Of a DNA stretch of 64,000 nucleotides, positions 41,991-50,780 are shown piece by piece. The stretch spans positions 3,038,001 to 3,102,000 of the forward strand of contig NZ_FNTV01000001.1 in assembly GCF_900105965.1 (NCBI RefSeq), read 5' to 3'. This stretch comes from Arthrobacter alpinus. Its GTDB lineage: Bacteria > Actinomycetota > Actinomycetes > Actinomycetales > Micrococcaceae. Below the pieces are notes generated by a model, which was not told the DNA's origin, ran no database searches, and was given only the letters and a program-made list of their open reading frames with translations. The stretch's first letter is position 1. Every line of letters starts with the position of its first letter. The translations under genes were made by a program, and so were the position numbers.

Positions 41991-43126
41991 GCGAATGACA
42001 CTTCCTGCTTCCAGGGATCAAGGTGACCGTCCATACGGCCAAAAAAGGGACTTTCGGGGCCAATATCCCCGCTGGCGATGGGTTTTCCCGTGATGCTTGA
42101 GGCATAAATTGCGGCGGCCAGTTCCACAGTTTGGTATGCGTCCCGCAAACTGACTGGGGGCTCGCTGCCTTCACGTAGAGATTTTGCGATGACGGCGTAT
42201 TGCGAGGCGTGCCCGCTGGGCGAATTGGCGCCTGAACTCCACAGCTCGGTCAAATATTCATGCCCTGGGGCGGGTGTCAGCACCCAATTCCCATCGTCGT
42301 AACCGTAGAGGTGCTCCAGTTCCACAGTCGCGTACTCAAAATCGAGCCGGATGCTGGACGTTTCACGAGGTGAGATGACCGAGTTGATTACCGTGGCGAT
42401 AGCTCCGGATTCGAAACGCACCACGCCCGCCGAGATGTCCTCGGTATCGGTCTTGCGCGCAAGTTTGGCCGCAAAGGCGCTCACCTGCGACCAGGGACCC
42501 CACAGGTGAAGCAACAGATCGAACTGGTGAATGCCATGCCCCATGGTCGGGCCACCGCCTTCTACATCCCACAAGCCGCGCCACGGAACATCAAAGTAGG
42601 CCTGGTTCCTAAACCACAAGGTGTTGCAAACGCCCACAAGCGGCCGCCCAAGCTGCCCGGACTCCTGCAGCTCCCTCAGACGCTGAACGGCGGAGCTGAA
42701 TCGGTGTTGGAAGATGCAACTCACCGTTCCGCTGGACCCTTCTTCGGCGGCCTGAAGTTGCTTCATTTGCGCCAGTGACATGGCGGGCGGCTTTTCAATA
42801 ACCACATGCAGGCCGTGACCTAGGGCCTCCAGGGCCAGCGGCACATGGCTGGAAGGTGGAGTGCAAATCACCACCACGTCCGGCGCAGTTTGATCCACGG
42901 CGTGGGCAATTGATGCCGCCGTAGTGCCTATCTTCCACTTCTGCGCGAATTCCTTCGCCCGGTCCGGGTCGATGTCGATGGCTGCGGTTATGGCCAGGCC
43001 GGGTTGGGCAGATAAGGCTTCGGCGTGTGCGTTTGCGATCCCTCCGGTACCAACGATGGCAACGCTAGTGGGACGGACAGGAGAACTTGTGACTGGGCCT
43101 GCGGTTAGGGTTTCTTCGATCCTCAT
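41987..43126 (-). CDS. Gfo/Idh/MocA oxidoreductase
   Basis: This 379-residue NAD(P)-dependent dehydrogenase has a Rossmann motif VAIVGTGGIANAHAEAL and EKP motif VVIEKPPAMSLAQ. The catalytic-domain segment GGPTMGHGIHQFDLLLHLWG carries the GxHxxD pattern with the proposed catalytic His. It probably oxidises a sugar or glycoside carbon. It follows the binding-protein gene by 2 bases and overlaps the DUF6807 gene. The coupled DUF6807 product is likely its partner. Confidence 0.9.
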   Translation of the reverse strand: MRIEETLTAGPVTSSPVRPTSVAIVGTGGIANAHAEALSAQPGLAITAAIDIDPDRAKEFAQKWKIGTTAASIAHAVDQTAPDVVVICTPPSSHVPLALEALGHGLHVVIEKPPAMSLAQMKQLQAAEEGSSGTVSCIFQHRFSSAVQRLRELQESGQLGRPLVGVCNTLWFRNQAYFDVPWRGLWDVEGGGPTMGHGIHQFDLLLHLWGPWSQVSAFAAKLARKTDTEDISAGVVRFESGAIATVINSVISPRETSSIRLDFEYATVELEHLYGYDDGNWVLTPAPGHEYLTELWSSGANSPSGHASQYAVIAKSLREGSEPPVSLRDAYQTVELAAAIYASSITGKPIASGDIGPESPFFGRMDGHLDPWKQEVSFA

Positions 43127-43128
43127 GG

Positions 43129-44415
43129 CTACCTTTGAATAGTGGTTTTAATTTCTTCGATGAACGCCGTCGCCGCGCTCACCGGAGTTGTCTTTTCAAA
43201 AAGTACGTCGGCCATGTAGCGTGCCAAAATACTCTCGATGATGCTCCCACCAACAGGCGTAATGGGTGGAGCGGGGCGTGCTTCCTCAGCAATGGCGTTG
43301 GAGAACTCGACGGCAGCAGTGTCTTCAGGACCTAGCTTTCCGGTGATGGATTCGCGAATCTTGGCATTGGCTGGAATGCCGCGCTCTGTCAAAATCAGAT
43401 CGCCAGCCTCCTGACTGTTGGACAAATAATTGAGGAACGTTTCTGCGGCCCCCTGATGCTTGGTTCGGGCAGAAAGGGACCAAAACATGGAGGACTTGTA
43501 ATAAGCGGCGCGTTCCTTGGCCTGAGCCTCTCCCGGAATCCGAAGTAGCTTGAGGTCCTGTCCCTTGGCTGCGTTGTACGCCGGCAACTGGGTATTGAAA
43601 ATGCCTCCAAAGGCCATTTTTCCCGTGGCAAGGCTGGACTGGTCCAGCGGCGCACCTGCCGATTCAAAAATTCCAGCCGGCTTGTCCGTGGAGCCGCTCT
43701 TCGAAGCGTCTAGGCGGAGTTGCCAAAAGCTGGACAACGTTTCGGGTTTGATGACAACCTTTGCCTCACCGTCGTAGAGCCGGTCGCCTTGTTGACGTGC
43801 CCAGTAGTACAAATCGATGTCCGAATAACCCAAGCCAATACCAATGGACCCGGGGACTTTTCGGCTGACCTCGGACCCCAACTCAAGATAATCCTGCCAA
43901 CTCCAGCTCTTGTCATCGGGCATGCTGATCCCCGCCTTCTCCAGAATTTCTGGATTGACGGCGATAGCAAAGGTACCCAGCCCAATCACGAGTCCATGGA
44001 GCTTGCCATCAATTTCACCGCTTTTGACGGCGTCCGGCGCGAAGTCGGCGATTTCTAGGCTCTCCAGTCTGTTCAGGTCCAAAAGAGCACCCCGATCGCC
44101 GTACTCACGAACATACTTTTCGTCCATCTGGATAATGTCAGGGGCGTCGTTGCCAGCCACCTGAGTGGCCAATTTGTCCCAATACCCGGTCCAGTCGCTG
44201 TATTCACCCTTGACCGTGATGTTGGGGTGTTCCATATTGAATTTCTCAATAATCTGTTGAGTCGTTTTGTGCCGGGCGTCCCCTCCCCACCATGTGAAGC
44301 GCAGCGTGACGGGTCCATCCGCACCGGCTTCGCTGCCGCAAGCAGCAAGCCCAACAGCGCTTGCCGCGAGAACCGATAACTTGAGATATGTACGTCTGTC
44401 GGGCATGAAATTCAT
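43129..44415 (-). CDS. Sugar-binding lipoprotein A
   Basis: This is a 428-residue family 1 solute-binding protein. The signal peptide has a twin arginine (PDRRTYLKL) and lipobox with lipidated Cys 26 (VGLAAC). It shares with the other three proteins of the locus the segments RFTWWGG, YWDKLATQVAGNDAPD and MDEKYV.EY..RGALLDL. ATG 44415 has AAGGGA 6 bases upstream; a TTG at 44463 with AGGAG is an alternative. Its promoter carries two GTGANCGNTCAC operators. It is the first gene of a four-gene run on the minus strand. Confidence 0.9.
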   Translation of the reverse strand: MNFMPDRRTYLKLSVLAASAVGLAACGSEAGADGPVTLRFTWWGGDARHKTTQQIIEKFNMEHPNITVKGEYSDWTGYWDKLATQVAGNDAPDIIQMDEKYVREYGDRGALLDLNRLESLEIADFAPDAVKSGEIDGKLHGLVIGLGTFAIAVNPEILEKAGISMPDDKSWSWQDYLELGSEVSRKVPGSIGIGLGYSDIDLYYWARQQGDRLYDGEAKVVIKPETLSSFWQLRLDASKSGSTDKPAGIFESAGAPLDQSSLATGKMAFGGIFNTQLPAYNAAKGQDLKLLRIPGEAQAKERAAYYKSSMFWSLSARTKHQGAAETFLNYLSNSQEAGDLILTERGIPANAKIRESITGKLGPEDTAAVEFSNAIAEEARPAPPITPVGGSIIESILARYMADVLFEKTTPVSAATAFIEEIKTTIQR

Positions 44416-44477
44416 GGCATTTCCCTTCATGGCAGTTGCAACTTCTTCGTTAGCCGTGCGCAAGGAACACTCCTAAA

Positions 44478-44521
44478 GTGATCGATCACCCTAGTATTGT
44501 GAACGTTCACTTTGTTGTCAA
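44478..44521 (-). promoter_or_regulatory. Promoter of binding protein A with two LacI sites
   Basis: On the minus strand, -35 TTGACA (44521-44516) and -10 AATACT (44498-44493) are separated by 17 bases. GTGAACGTTCAC (44499-44510) fills the spacer. GTGATCGATCAC (44478-44489) covers the expected start site, 21 bp centre to centre, exactly two helical turns. Both palindromes are perfect over 12 bp. This is a textbook repression geometry. Confidence 0.75.
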
Positions 44522-44597
44522 TGGTTCTCGGTAAGCCTTTTCCGTCCGCGCCATTATTGCCGGGACGGCAACGGCACAAGGGTCACGACTTCGTCTG

Positions 44598-44657
44598 AGT
44601 AAACGTTTTCTTGACGCCTATGCAGTCCATTTGCTAAATTTCGAGAAAGCGTTTTCT
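44598..44657 (+). promoter_or_regulatory. Promoter of binding protein B with two LacI sites
   Basis: Operator AGTAAACGTTTTCT (44598-44611), -35 TTGACG (44611-44616), 18-base spacer, -10 TAAATT (44635-44640) and operator AGAAAGCGTTTTCT (44644-44657) at the start site. The whole 60-bp block is about 80 percent identical by eye to 40173-40232. Confidence 0.75.
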
Positions 44658-44714
44658 GTGATGGGGACCACAAGGGTGCCAGCGCCGCGGAACGCAACAA
44701 CGAGAGGTTGGACA

Positions 44715-46013
44715 ATGATGTTTCAGCTCAGGAAATCCATTGCGCTCGGCACAAGCGCACTCGTCGCGGCATCGCTGCTATTGACCGGCTGCGGGGCTTC
44801 CGCCTCGACAGAGAAAGTTGGAACCGCGGACGATCCGGTCACCATCCGCTTTGCGTGGTGGGGCAATGACGCCCGGGCCAAGGCCACATTTGACGTCATC
44901 AAGGCCTTTGAGGCAGAAAACCCCGGTATCAAGGTCAAGGGCGAGAATACCGAGTTCAGTGCCTACTGGGACAAGATGGCCACACAGGTTGCCGGCGGCG
45001 ACACCCCGGATGTACTCGCCCTGAGCGGCTCCTATCCCAGCGAATACTCCAGTCGGGGCGTCCTCTTGGATCTGGACAAGGTCAAGGATGAAATCGATAC
45101 AACCAAGTTCGCTCCCGGCACCGTGGAGCTTGGACAAATCGAGGGCAAGCAGTACACCATCACAGCAGGGGTGAACTCCATGTCCATGGTGGTTGACCCG
45201 GCAGTTTTCAAGGCAGCCGGCGTCGAACTTCCTGATGACGAATCCTGGACGTGGAAAGACTACGAGGACCTGTCCGCCCAGATCACGGCCAAGTCGCCCA
45301 AGGGCACTTTTGGCACCACACCCATGTCCAACGACTCCTTCCTCGCGGTCTGGGCCCGGCAGGGCGGTGAGCCGCTGTATGCCGATGACGGAACCAAGGT
45401 GGGCATCAGCGAAGCTCGCGTCGCAGACTGGTTGCAGATGAACCTGGATCTGCAAAAGTCCGCGGGATCGCCGTCCGCTTCACAAGTGGTTGAGGACGGT
45501 TCGGCGCAACCGGAACAGACACTCATTGGTCAGGGAAAACAAGGGATGAAGATTTCCTGGAGCAACCAAATGAATTCTTATTCAGGCAATGAGCTGGTCA
45601 TGATGAAGATGCCGGGCGAGACACCCACAGGAGGTGCGTGGCTGCGTTCTTCCATGGAGTACGGCATCTCAGCCAAGTCCGAAAACACGGCGGCCGCAGC
45701 AAAGTTCGTCAACTTTCTGGTCAACAGCGAGGAGGCCGGAAAGCTGATCAAGAGTGACCGCGGCATGCCCGCCAACCTTGATGTCCGTGCCACTGTCCTC
45801 CCACTGCTGAAGGAGAACCAGCAAAAGGAAGCCTCGTACCTTGACCGCATTGCGGAGATGGATCTGACCCCGCCGCTGCCGTTCCCGGCCGGGTCCTCGG
45901 CTACCTTGGAGATCTTGAACCGCAACATGACCGATGTTCTCTTTGAAAAGACAACTCCGGCGGATGCTGCCAAGAAGTTCGTCGAAGAAGTCAATCTAAA
46001 TCTGGACAAGTAG
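44715..46013 (+). CDS. Sugar-binding lipoprotein B
   Basis: This 432-residue family 1 solute-binding protein has a signal peptide of ordinary Sec type (MMFQLRKSIALG) and lipidated Cys 26 (LLLTGC). It is related to A, C and D (RFAWWGN, YWDKMATQVAGGDTPD), but the region that reads MDEKYI.EY in the others is changed to LSGSYPSEY, suggesting a different ligand. GAGAGG precedes the ATG. It stands alone behind a doubly repressed promoter and is followed by a hairpin and two hydrolase genes. Confidence 0.9.
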   Translation: MMFQLRKSIALGTSALVAASLLLTGCGASASTEKVGTADDPVTIRFAWWGNDARAKATFDVIKAFEAENPGIKVKGENTEFSAYWDKMATQVAGGDTPDVLALSGSYPSEYSSRGVLLDLDKVKDEIDTTKFAPGTVELGQIEGKQYTITAGVNSMSMVVDPAVFKAAGVELPDDESWTWKDYEDLSAQITAKSPKGTFGTTPMSNDSFLAVWARQGGEPLYADDGTKVGISEARVADWLQMNLDLQKSAGSPSASQVVEDGSAQPEQTLIGQGKQGMKISWSNQMNSYSGNELVMMKMPGETPTGGAWLRSSMEYGISAKSENTAAAAKFVNFLVNSEEAGKLIKSDRGMPANLDVRATVLPLLKENQQKEASYLDRIAEMDLTPPLPFPAGSSATLEILNRNMTDVLFEKTTPADAAKKFVEEVNLNLDK

Positions 46014-46028
46014 TTCTCCTCCCCCGCT

Positions 46029-46062
46029 TGCCGGGTGCCTGAACATTCTCGGGCGCCCGGCA
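46029..46062 (+). terminator. Hairpin after binding protein B
   Basis: An 11-bp stem (46029-46039 with 46052-46062, one wobble) with a 12-base loop lies 16 bases after the stop. No T tract is seen; it may protect the 3' end of an abundant binding-protein message and allow partial read-through to the hydrolases. Confidence 0.55.
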
Positions 46063-46081
46063 TCCTCATCGAAAGGCTCCT

Positions 46082-47221
46082 GTGGATCCCTCCGCCCGGC
46101 CCAGTGCCATCCCCGGTTACGAAGACTGGCCCGGATATGTCCGCAGCAGTGGCCCGGCCACGGTGCCGCCCCGCTCTCAACGGCTGGCGGACACCTTGGG
46201 GGTTCCCTCGCCCCCCGCCGCCATTGAGGCAGCAACGCAGTGGGAGGAAACGCACGACGGCGTCACCACCACCGCACTCAGCTGGCAGTTGGGCTTTGGG
46301 CCTGCCACGCGTGCCTGGCTGGTCCGGCCGGCCGGCACCGCTGAACGTCTACCCGGAGCACTCGCGCTGCACTGCCATGCCGGCAACAAATACACCGGCG
46401 CCAGCCGGCTGATCGAATTCCCTGCCGGCCGCAGTGAGCCCGGCGCGGCAGACGACCCCGCCCGGCACGATCTTTATGATGGCAGGGCATCGGCAACTGA
46501 GCTGGCCAGGGAAGGCTTCGCAGTCTTGGCCCATGACACGTTTTCATGGGGCAGCCGTCGTTTCAACCTGGATGAGCCGCCATGGCGGACGGCCGACGCC
46601 CTGGCCGCGAGGCAGGCCCAGTGGCGCGAAGCCGACCATGTTCCCGGCCCGGCAGAGGCGTACAACGCGGCCGCCGCATTTCACGAGGACACGGTTGCCA
46701 AGGCCGCCGGGCTGATGGGTACAAGCCTTGCCGGAATGGTGGCCCACGACGATCTGGCCGCCCTCGGCGTATTGGCGTCACTCCCCGGCGTCGACCCTTC
46801 ACGTCTGGGCTGCTTCGGGTTCTCCGGTGGAGGCGGGCGGGCATTGGTGTTGGCCGCGCTCTCACCAACTGTTCGCAGCTACGCGGTAACGGCAATGATG
46901 ACCACCTTCGAATCACTCTTGCCCGCGTATTTGGATGCACACTCCTGGCTCCTGCAAACGCCCGGCTTGGGACGGCTCGGTGAATGGCCCGAGTTCACGG
47001 CCTTCGCCGCCGCGGAAAATTTCATGGTGCAGTACGCCTCTCAGGATCCCCTGTTCCCGCCGCAGGGCATGAGGGATGCCAACAGGCTGCTGGATAATCT
47101 GCATTCCGTCGGCAGCTACACCGGCACGTTTTGGCCAGTCGGCCACGAGTTCTCAGCCGGGATGCAACAAGAGGTTTTTGATTTCTTCCGCACCTCGCTC
47201 GGAACAGGAGTCACGCCATGA
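46082..47221 (+). CDS. Alpha/beta hydrolase (large esterase family)
   Basis: This 379-residue alpha/beta hydrolase has nucleophile elbow GFSGGGG and a late VGHEFSAG that fits the catalytic His. Early ALALHCHAGNKYTGA forms the oxyanion region. It resembles the dienelactone-hydrolase/acetylxylan-esterase-like group found in polysaccharide loci. GTG 46082 is the start (GAAAGG upstream). No signal peptide, so it acts on imported material. Its stop overlaps the next hydrolase start (ATGA), so the two are coupled. Confidence 0.75.
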   Translation: MDPSARPSAIPGYEDWPGYVRSSGPATVPPRSQRLADTLGVPSPPAAIEAATQWEETHDGVTTTALSWQLGFGPATRAWLVRPAGTAERLPGALALHCHAGNKYTGASRLIEFPAGRSEPGAADDPARHDLYDGRASATELAREGFAVLAHDTFSWGSRRFNLDEPPWRTADALAARQAQWREADHVPGPAEAYNAAAAFHEDTVAKAAGLMGTSLAGMVAHDDLAALGVLASLPGVDPSRLGCFGFSGGGGRALVLAALSPTVRSYAVTAMMTTFESLLPAYLDAHSWLLQTPGLGRLGEWPEFTAFAAAENFMVQYASQDPLFPPQGMRDANRLLDNLHSVGSYTGTFWPVGHEFSAGMQQEVFDFFRTSLGTGVTP

Positions 47222-47970
47222 GCCAACGCCCGTGGCGGGAAATATTTTGCCCTGAAGAACTTGCCGGGCGGCCCATTTTCATAGTTCTTCCTGGTGGCGG
47301 CTACCACCGGCAGGCCGATCATGAAGGTGCGCCTGTAGCGCACTGGCTCAATTCCCTGGGGCTGAACGCCATGGTGCTGCACTACGCCGTCGCCCCTGAT
47401 TACCCCGGCAAGGCCCTTCATCCTGCACCGCTGAACGACGCGCAAGAAACCCTGCGTTGGTTGCGGTCCGGCGAATCCGGGCTCGAGATTGATGCGGAGC
47501 GCATTGGCGTCTTGGGATTCTCCGCTGGAGGGCACCTGGCCGCAGCGCTCAGCACTGGAGCAGGCTCAACTCCGACAGCAGACAGGCCAGAGCTTGCAGT
47601 CCTCGCGTACCCCGTCATCTCCCTTGTCTCACACTGCCATCAGGGTTCTGTGAACGCCCTGCTAGGCCCCGAAGCCACGTGGGAGCAGCGGCGGGCGCTT
47701 TCGGCTGAGCTGACAGTCGATACCGACACTCCCCCAACCTTTCTCTGGCACACCGCGGACGACGACGCCGTGCCGGTGGAGAATTCGCTGGATTACGCGG
47801 CCGCGCTGGCCCGCCACCATGTTCCCTTCGAGTTGCATGTTTTCCCACACGGGCACCATGGCCTGGGCCTGGCTCTTGATGAGGGGGAAGCTGGACGGCA
47901 TCCGGCGGCCGAATGGACCAGCCGGTGCGCAGCATGGCTAAGCGGCCAGGGTTGGCGCACCACCGCCTAG
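47218..47970 (+). CDS. Alpha/beta hydrolase (acetyl esterase-like)
   Basis: This 250-residue alpha/beta hydrolase related to BD-FAE/acetyl-xylooligosaccharide esterases has oxyanion motif PGGGY, nucleophile elbow GFSAGGH, an Asp in TADDDAVPVENS and His in FPHGHHGLGLA. It probably removes acetyl or similar ester groups from sugars in the cytoplasm. It is coupled to the preceding hydrolase and followed after 61 bases by binding protein C. Confidence 0.8.
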   Translation: MSQRPWREIFCPEELAGRPIFIVLPGGGYHRQADHEGAPVAHWLNSLGLNAMVLHYAVAPDYPGKALHPAPLNDAQETLRWLRSGESGLEIDAERIGVLGFSAGGHLAAALSTGAGSTPTADRPELAVLAYPVISLVSHCHQGSVNALLGPEATWEQRRALSAELTVDTDTPPTFLWHTADDDAVPVENSLDYAAALARHHVPFELHVFPHGHHGLGLALDEGEAGRHPAAEWTSRCAAWLSGQGWRTTA

Positions 47971-48031
47971 TTCTTTCTTTTCCTGTGAGCTCCTCACGTC
48001 AATTATTTGTAGTCAACCGAAAGCAGGCACA

Positions 48032-49339
48032 ATGCGTTCCTCGATCAACAGGCGCCAGTTTGGGCAGCTCCTTCTCGGCACCGCTGCTGTGGGACTCCTA
48101 GCCACCGGCTGCGGCAAGGACACCGAACAGTCAGCGGATGGAAGCGTCACCCTGGGCTTTGCGTGGTGGGGCAATGAGTTCCTCAACGCCCAAACCAATC
48201 AGGCAACTGCCGCCTTTACGAAAGCAAACCCAGGCATCAAGATCGATCCCCGGCCAGGTGACTGGGCTAGCTACTGGGACAAACTTGCAACCGTAACGGC
48301 AGGCAAGGACTCACCTGACGTTATTCAGATGGATCAGAAGTACATTGCCGAATATGGTGGCCGCGGCGCCCTGGCAGACCTTTCAACGCTTGGTGTGGAT
48401 ATCACGGGGATTGATAAGGCAGCGCTTGCCACCGGCGAATACTCAGGCAAGCAATACGGCTTTAGCACGGGTCAAAATGCTTTGGTCGTTATGGCCAATA
48501 CCGCCGTATTCAAGGAGGCTGGCGTTGATCTTCCAGACGATCTCAGCTGGACTTGGGACGACTACACAAAATTGGCCGCCAAGATTACCGCCGCCGGCAA
48601 GGGCAAGCTTTTTGGGGCGTCGTACGGCAACAATGAATCGAGCCTCATCATCTGGCTGGGCCAACACGGCGAACAACTGTACACAGATGACGGCCAGTTG
48701 GGTTTCAAGGAAGAAACTGCCGCCAAATTCTGGGACCAGTTGAAGTTGCAGCGGGACCAACAGGCAAGTCCGCCGGCAAGCATCAACAGCGAGGATGCCT
48801 CGGCAAGTTTGGAGAGCAGCCTTTTTGGCACCAACCGGCTGGCCATGGGCTGGAGCTGGACCAACCAGCTTGCGTCGCTGGAAAGCGCCACGGGCAGTGA
48901 AATCAAGATGCTGCGTGCCCCGAGCTTGAAGGGGACGGCCAAAGACAACGGCATGTATGACAAGCCCACCATGTATTGGGCAGTGTCCGCACAATCCAAG
49001 CATCCGAAGGAAGCCGCCGCCTTTGTGGACTACCTGCTTAACAACGTAGACGCCGGGAAGATCCTCATGACCGATCGAGGCATTCCAACCAACAGCGCCG
49101 TCCTGACAGCCATCACCCCTGGTCTCAAACCATCTGATGCAACCGTGGTGGCGTTTCTGGCAGACATCAAAGCCGACATCACAGTGGCGCCGCCCATTCC
49201 CCCTGTCGGCGCAAGCGGCATGCAGGACTCCATCATTCGCTATACGGCCGATGTCCTCTTTGATAAGTCATCACCCGAACAAGCAGCCAAGGCCTTTGTT
49301 ACAGAGGCTCAAGGAATGCTGGATTCGGCCCGCAAATAG
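48032..49339 (+). CDS. Sugar-binding lipoprotein C
   Basis: This is a 435-residue family 1 solute-binding protein. The signal peptide contains a twin arginine (INRRQFGQLLLG) and lipidated Cys 27 (LATGC). Shared segments with its paralogues: GFAWWGN, YWDKLATVTAGKDSPD, MDQKYIAEYGGRGAL. It lies between the hydrolase pair and the dehydratase gene, without a permease of its own. No operator is seen directly upstream, so it may be cotranscribed with the hydrolases. Confidence 0.9.
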   Translation: MRSSINRRQFGQLLLGTAAVGLLATGCGKDTEQSADGSVTLGFAWWGNEFLNAQTNQATAAFTKANPGIKIDPRPGDWASYWDKLATVTAGKDSPDVIQMDQKYIAEYGGRGALADLSTLGVDITGIDKAALATGEYSGKQYGFSTGQNALVVMANTAVFKEAGVDLPDDLSWTWDDYTKLAAKITAAGKGKLFGASYGNNESSLIIWLGQHGEQLYTDDGQLGFKEETAAKFWDQLKLQRDQQASPPASINSEDASASLESSLFGTNRLAMGWSWTNQLASLESATGSEIKMLRAPSLKGTAKDNGMYDKPTMYWAVSAQSKHPKEAAAFVDYLLNNVDAGKILMTDRGIPTNSAVLTAITPGLKPSDATVVAFLADIKADITVAPPIPPVGASGMQDSIIRYTADVLFDKSSPEQAAKAFVTEAQGMLDSARK

Positions 49340-49353
49340 CCGTGTCTCCCGAT

Positions 49354-49389
49354 GGGGCGTTGGAGGGCATCGAACGCCTCCACAGCCCC
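49354..49389 (+). terminator. Terminator-like hairpin
   Basis: A 13-position stem (49354-49366 with 49377-49389) with two mismatches and a 10-base loop follows the binding protein C gene. It separates that gene from the operator and start of the dehydratase gene. Confidence 0.55.
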
Positions 49390-49425
49390 TCTTGTTAGTC
49401 GCATCACATTACTCTAGGATAAACC

Positions 49426-49441
49426 GAGAAAACGTTTTCTC
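49426..49441. promoter_or_regulatory. Perfect LacI-type operator before dehydratase
   Basis: GAGAAAACGTTTTCTC is a perfect 16-bp palindrome ending 19 bases before ATG 49461. It is the cleanest example of the operator class found at 40173, 40215, 44598, 44644 and 61408. Confidence 0.8.
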
Positions 49442-49460
49442 ACAACTTGAAGGGACCGTC

Positions 49461-50645
49461 ATGTCTTTGGCCGCAGCACCCCTGCAAACACCCCAGGACG
49501 TAAATTTGGGCAACCGGATCAAATGGGTCAAGTTGTCTTCGATTGCATTGCCATTGGCTGTCCCCATCAGCGACGCGAAGGTCTTTACCGGCCGTCAGAT
49601 GCCGATGACGGAGGTCGTCTTCCTCTTCACCGAGATTCGTACCGCCGATGGGACTGAGGGGATCGGCTTCAGCTATTCAAAGCGCGCCGGCGGCCCCGGC
49701 CAGTTTGCCCATGCCAAGGAAATTGCCGGAGAGCTTCTCGGCGAGGACGCCAACGACATCCAAAGACTGTGGACCAAACTGGCCTGGGCAGGCGCCTCCG
49801 TTGGCCGTTCCGGACTGGCCACCCAGGCCATCGCCTCCATGGACATCGCCCTGTGGGATTTGAAGGCCAAGCGGGCAAGCCTTCCCTTGGCAAAATTGCT
49901 GGGAGCCCACCGCGATTCCGTCCGCTGCTACAACACCTCCGGAGGGTTCCTCAACACCCCGCTTGAACAGGTCTTGGACAATGCGGATGCAACGGTTGCC
50001 AACGGCATCGGCGGAATCAAGATCAAGGTGGGGCATCCCGATTCTTCAGTGGATTTGGCGCGAGTAGCTGCCGTCCATGAACGGCTTGGCGGTTCCGTCC
50101 CTCTCATGGTTGATGCAAACCAGCAGTGGGACAGGTCCACTGCCCAGCGCATGGGCCGAATCCTGGAGGAATACAACCTCGCCTGGATCGAGGAGCCCCT
50201 CGACGCCTACGACGCCGAGGGCCATGCCGCGCTCGCTGCGTCGCTGGACACACCCATCGCCACGGGCGAAATGCTGGCCAGCGTGGCCGAACACTGGGAG
50301 CTGATCCGCCACAAGGCGGCGGACATCATTCAGCCCGACGCTCCCCGGATCGGCGGCATTACCCAATTCCTGAAACTGGCAACCTTGGCAGATCACAACG
50401 GCCTGGATCTGGCTCCGCATTTCGCCATGGAGATTCACCTGCACCTTGCGGCCGCCTACCCACGGGAACCCTGGGTGGAGCACTTTGACTGGTTGGAGCC
50501 TCTGTTCAACGAGCGGCTGGAAACCAAGGACGGCCGCATGCTGATACCCACCCGCCCCGGATTGGGCATCACACTCACTGACCAGGCCCGCGCCTGGACC
50601 GTTTCCACCGCAGAATTTGGTGGCCCCAGCCGAAACCTTCTGTAA
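49461..50645 (+). CDS. L-talarate/galactarate dehydratase-like
   Basis: This 394-residue enolase-superfamily protein agrees from memory almost block by block with characterised L-talarate/galactarate dehydratases (FSYSKRAGGPGQFAHA, WAGASVGRSGL, CYNTSGGFL, WVEHFDWLEPLFNER). Catalytic set: K187/K189 (KIKVG), metal ligands D218, E244, E270, plus D293 and H320. It dehydrates galactarate or talarate to 5-dehydro-4-deoxy-D-glucarate, the substrate of KdgD encoded at 58 kb. GAAGGGA precedes the start. Confidence 0.85.
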   Translation: MSLAAAPLQTPQDVNLGNRIKWVKLSSIALPLAVPISDAKVFTGRQMPMTEVVFLFTEIRTADGTEGIGFSYSKRAGGPGQFAHAKEIAGELLGEDANDIQRLWTKLAWAGASVGRSGLATQAIASMDIALWDLKAKRASLPLAKLLGAHRDSVRCYNTSGGFLNTPLEQVLDNADATVANGIGGIKIKVGHPDSSVDLARVAAVHERLGGSVPLMVDANQQWDRSTAQRMGRILEEYNLAWIEEPLDAYDAEGHAALAASLDTPIATGEMLASVAEHWELIRHKAADIIQPDAPRIGGITQFLKLATLADHNGLDLAPHFAMEIHLHLAAAYPREPWVEHFDWLEPLFNERLETKDGRMLIPTRPGLGITLTDQARAWTVSTAEFGGPSRNLL

Positions 50646-50780
50646 GCGGCTCTTCACCGCATGCCGTGAAACATCGGCCCTAAACCATTGGTACACCCCG
50701 CAAGAATCAGTCAATGTAGATTGGATTATTCAGTGTCAAACTCCTCAAAGAACGCAGCTCTTTCCGCCTTGGAAGCCCCC

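Larger units (their letters stand above)
44416..44714. other. Divergent control region of binding proteins A and B
   Basis: This 299-base region carries on the minus strand a promoter with two GTGANCGNTCAC operators. On the plus strand it carries a promoter flanked by two AAACGTTT/AAAGCGTTTT operators. No gene fits inside. Confidence 0.7.
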
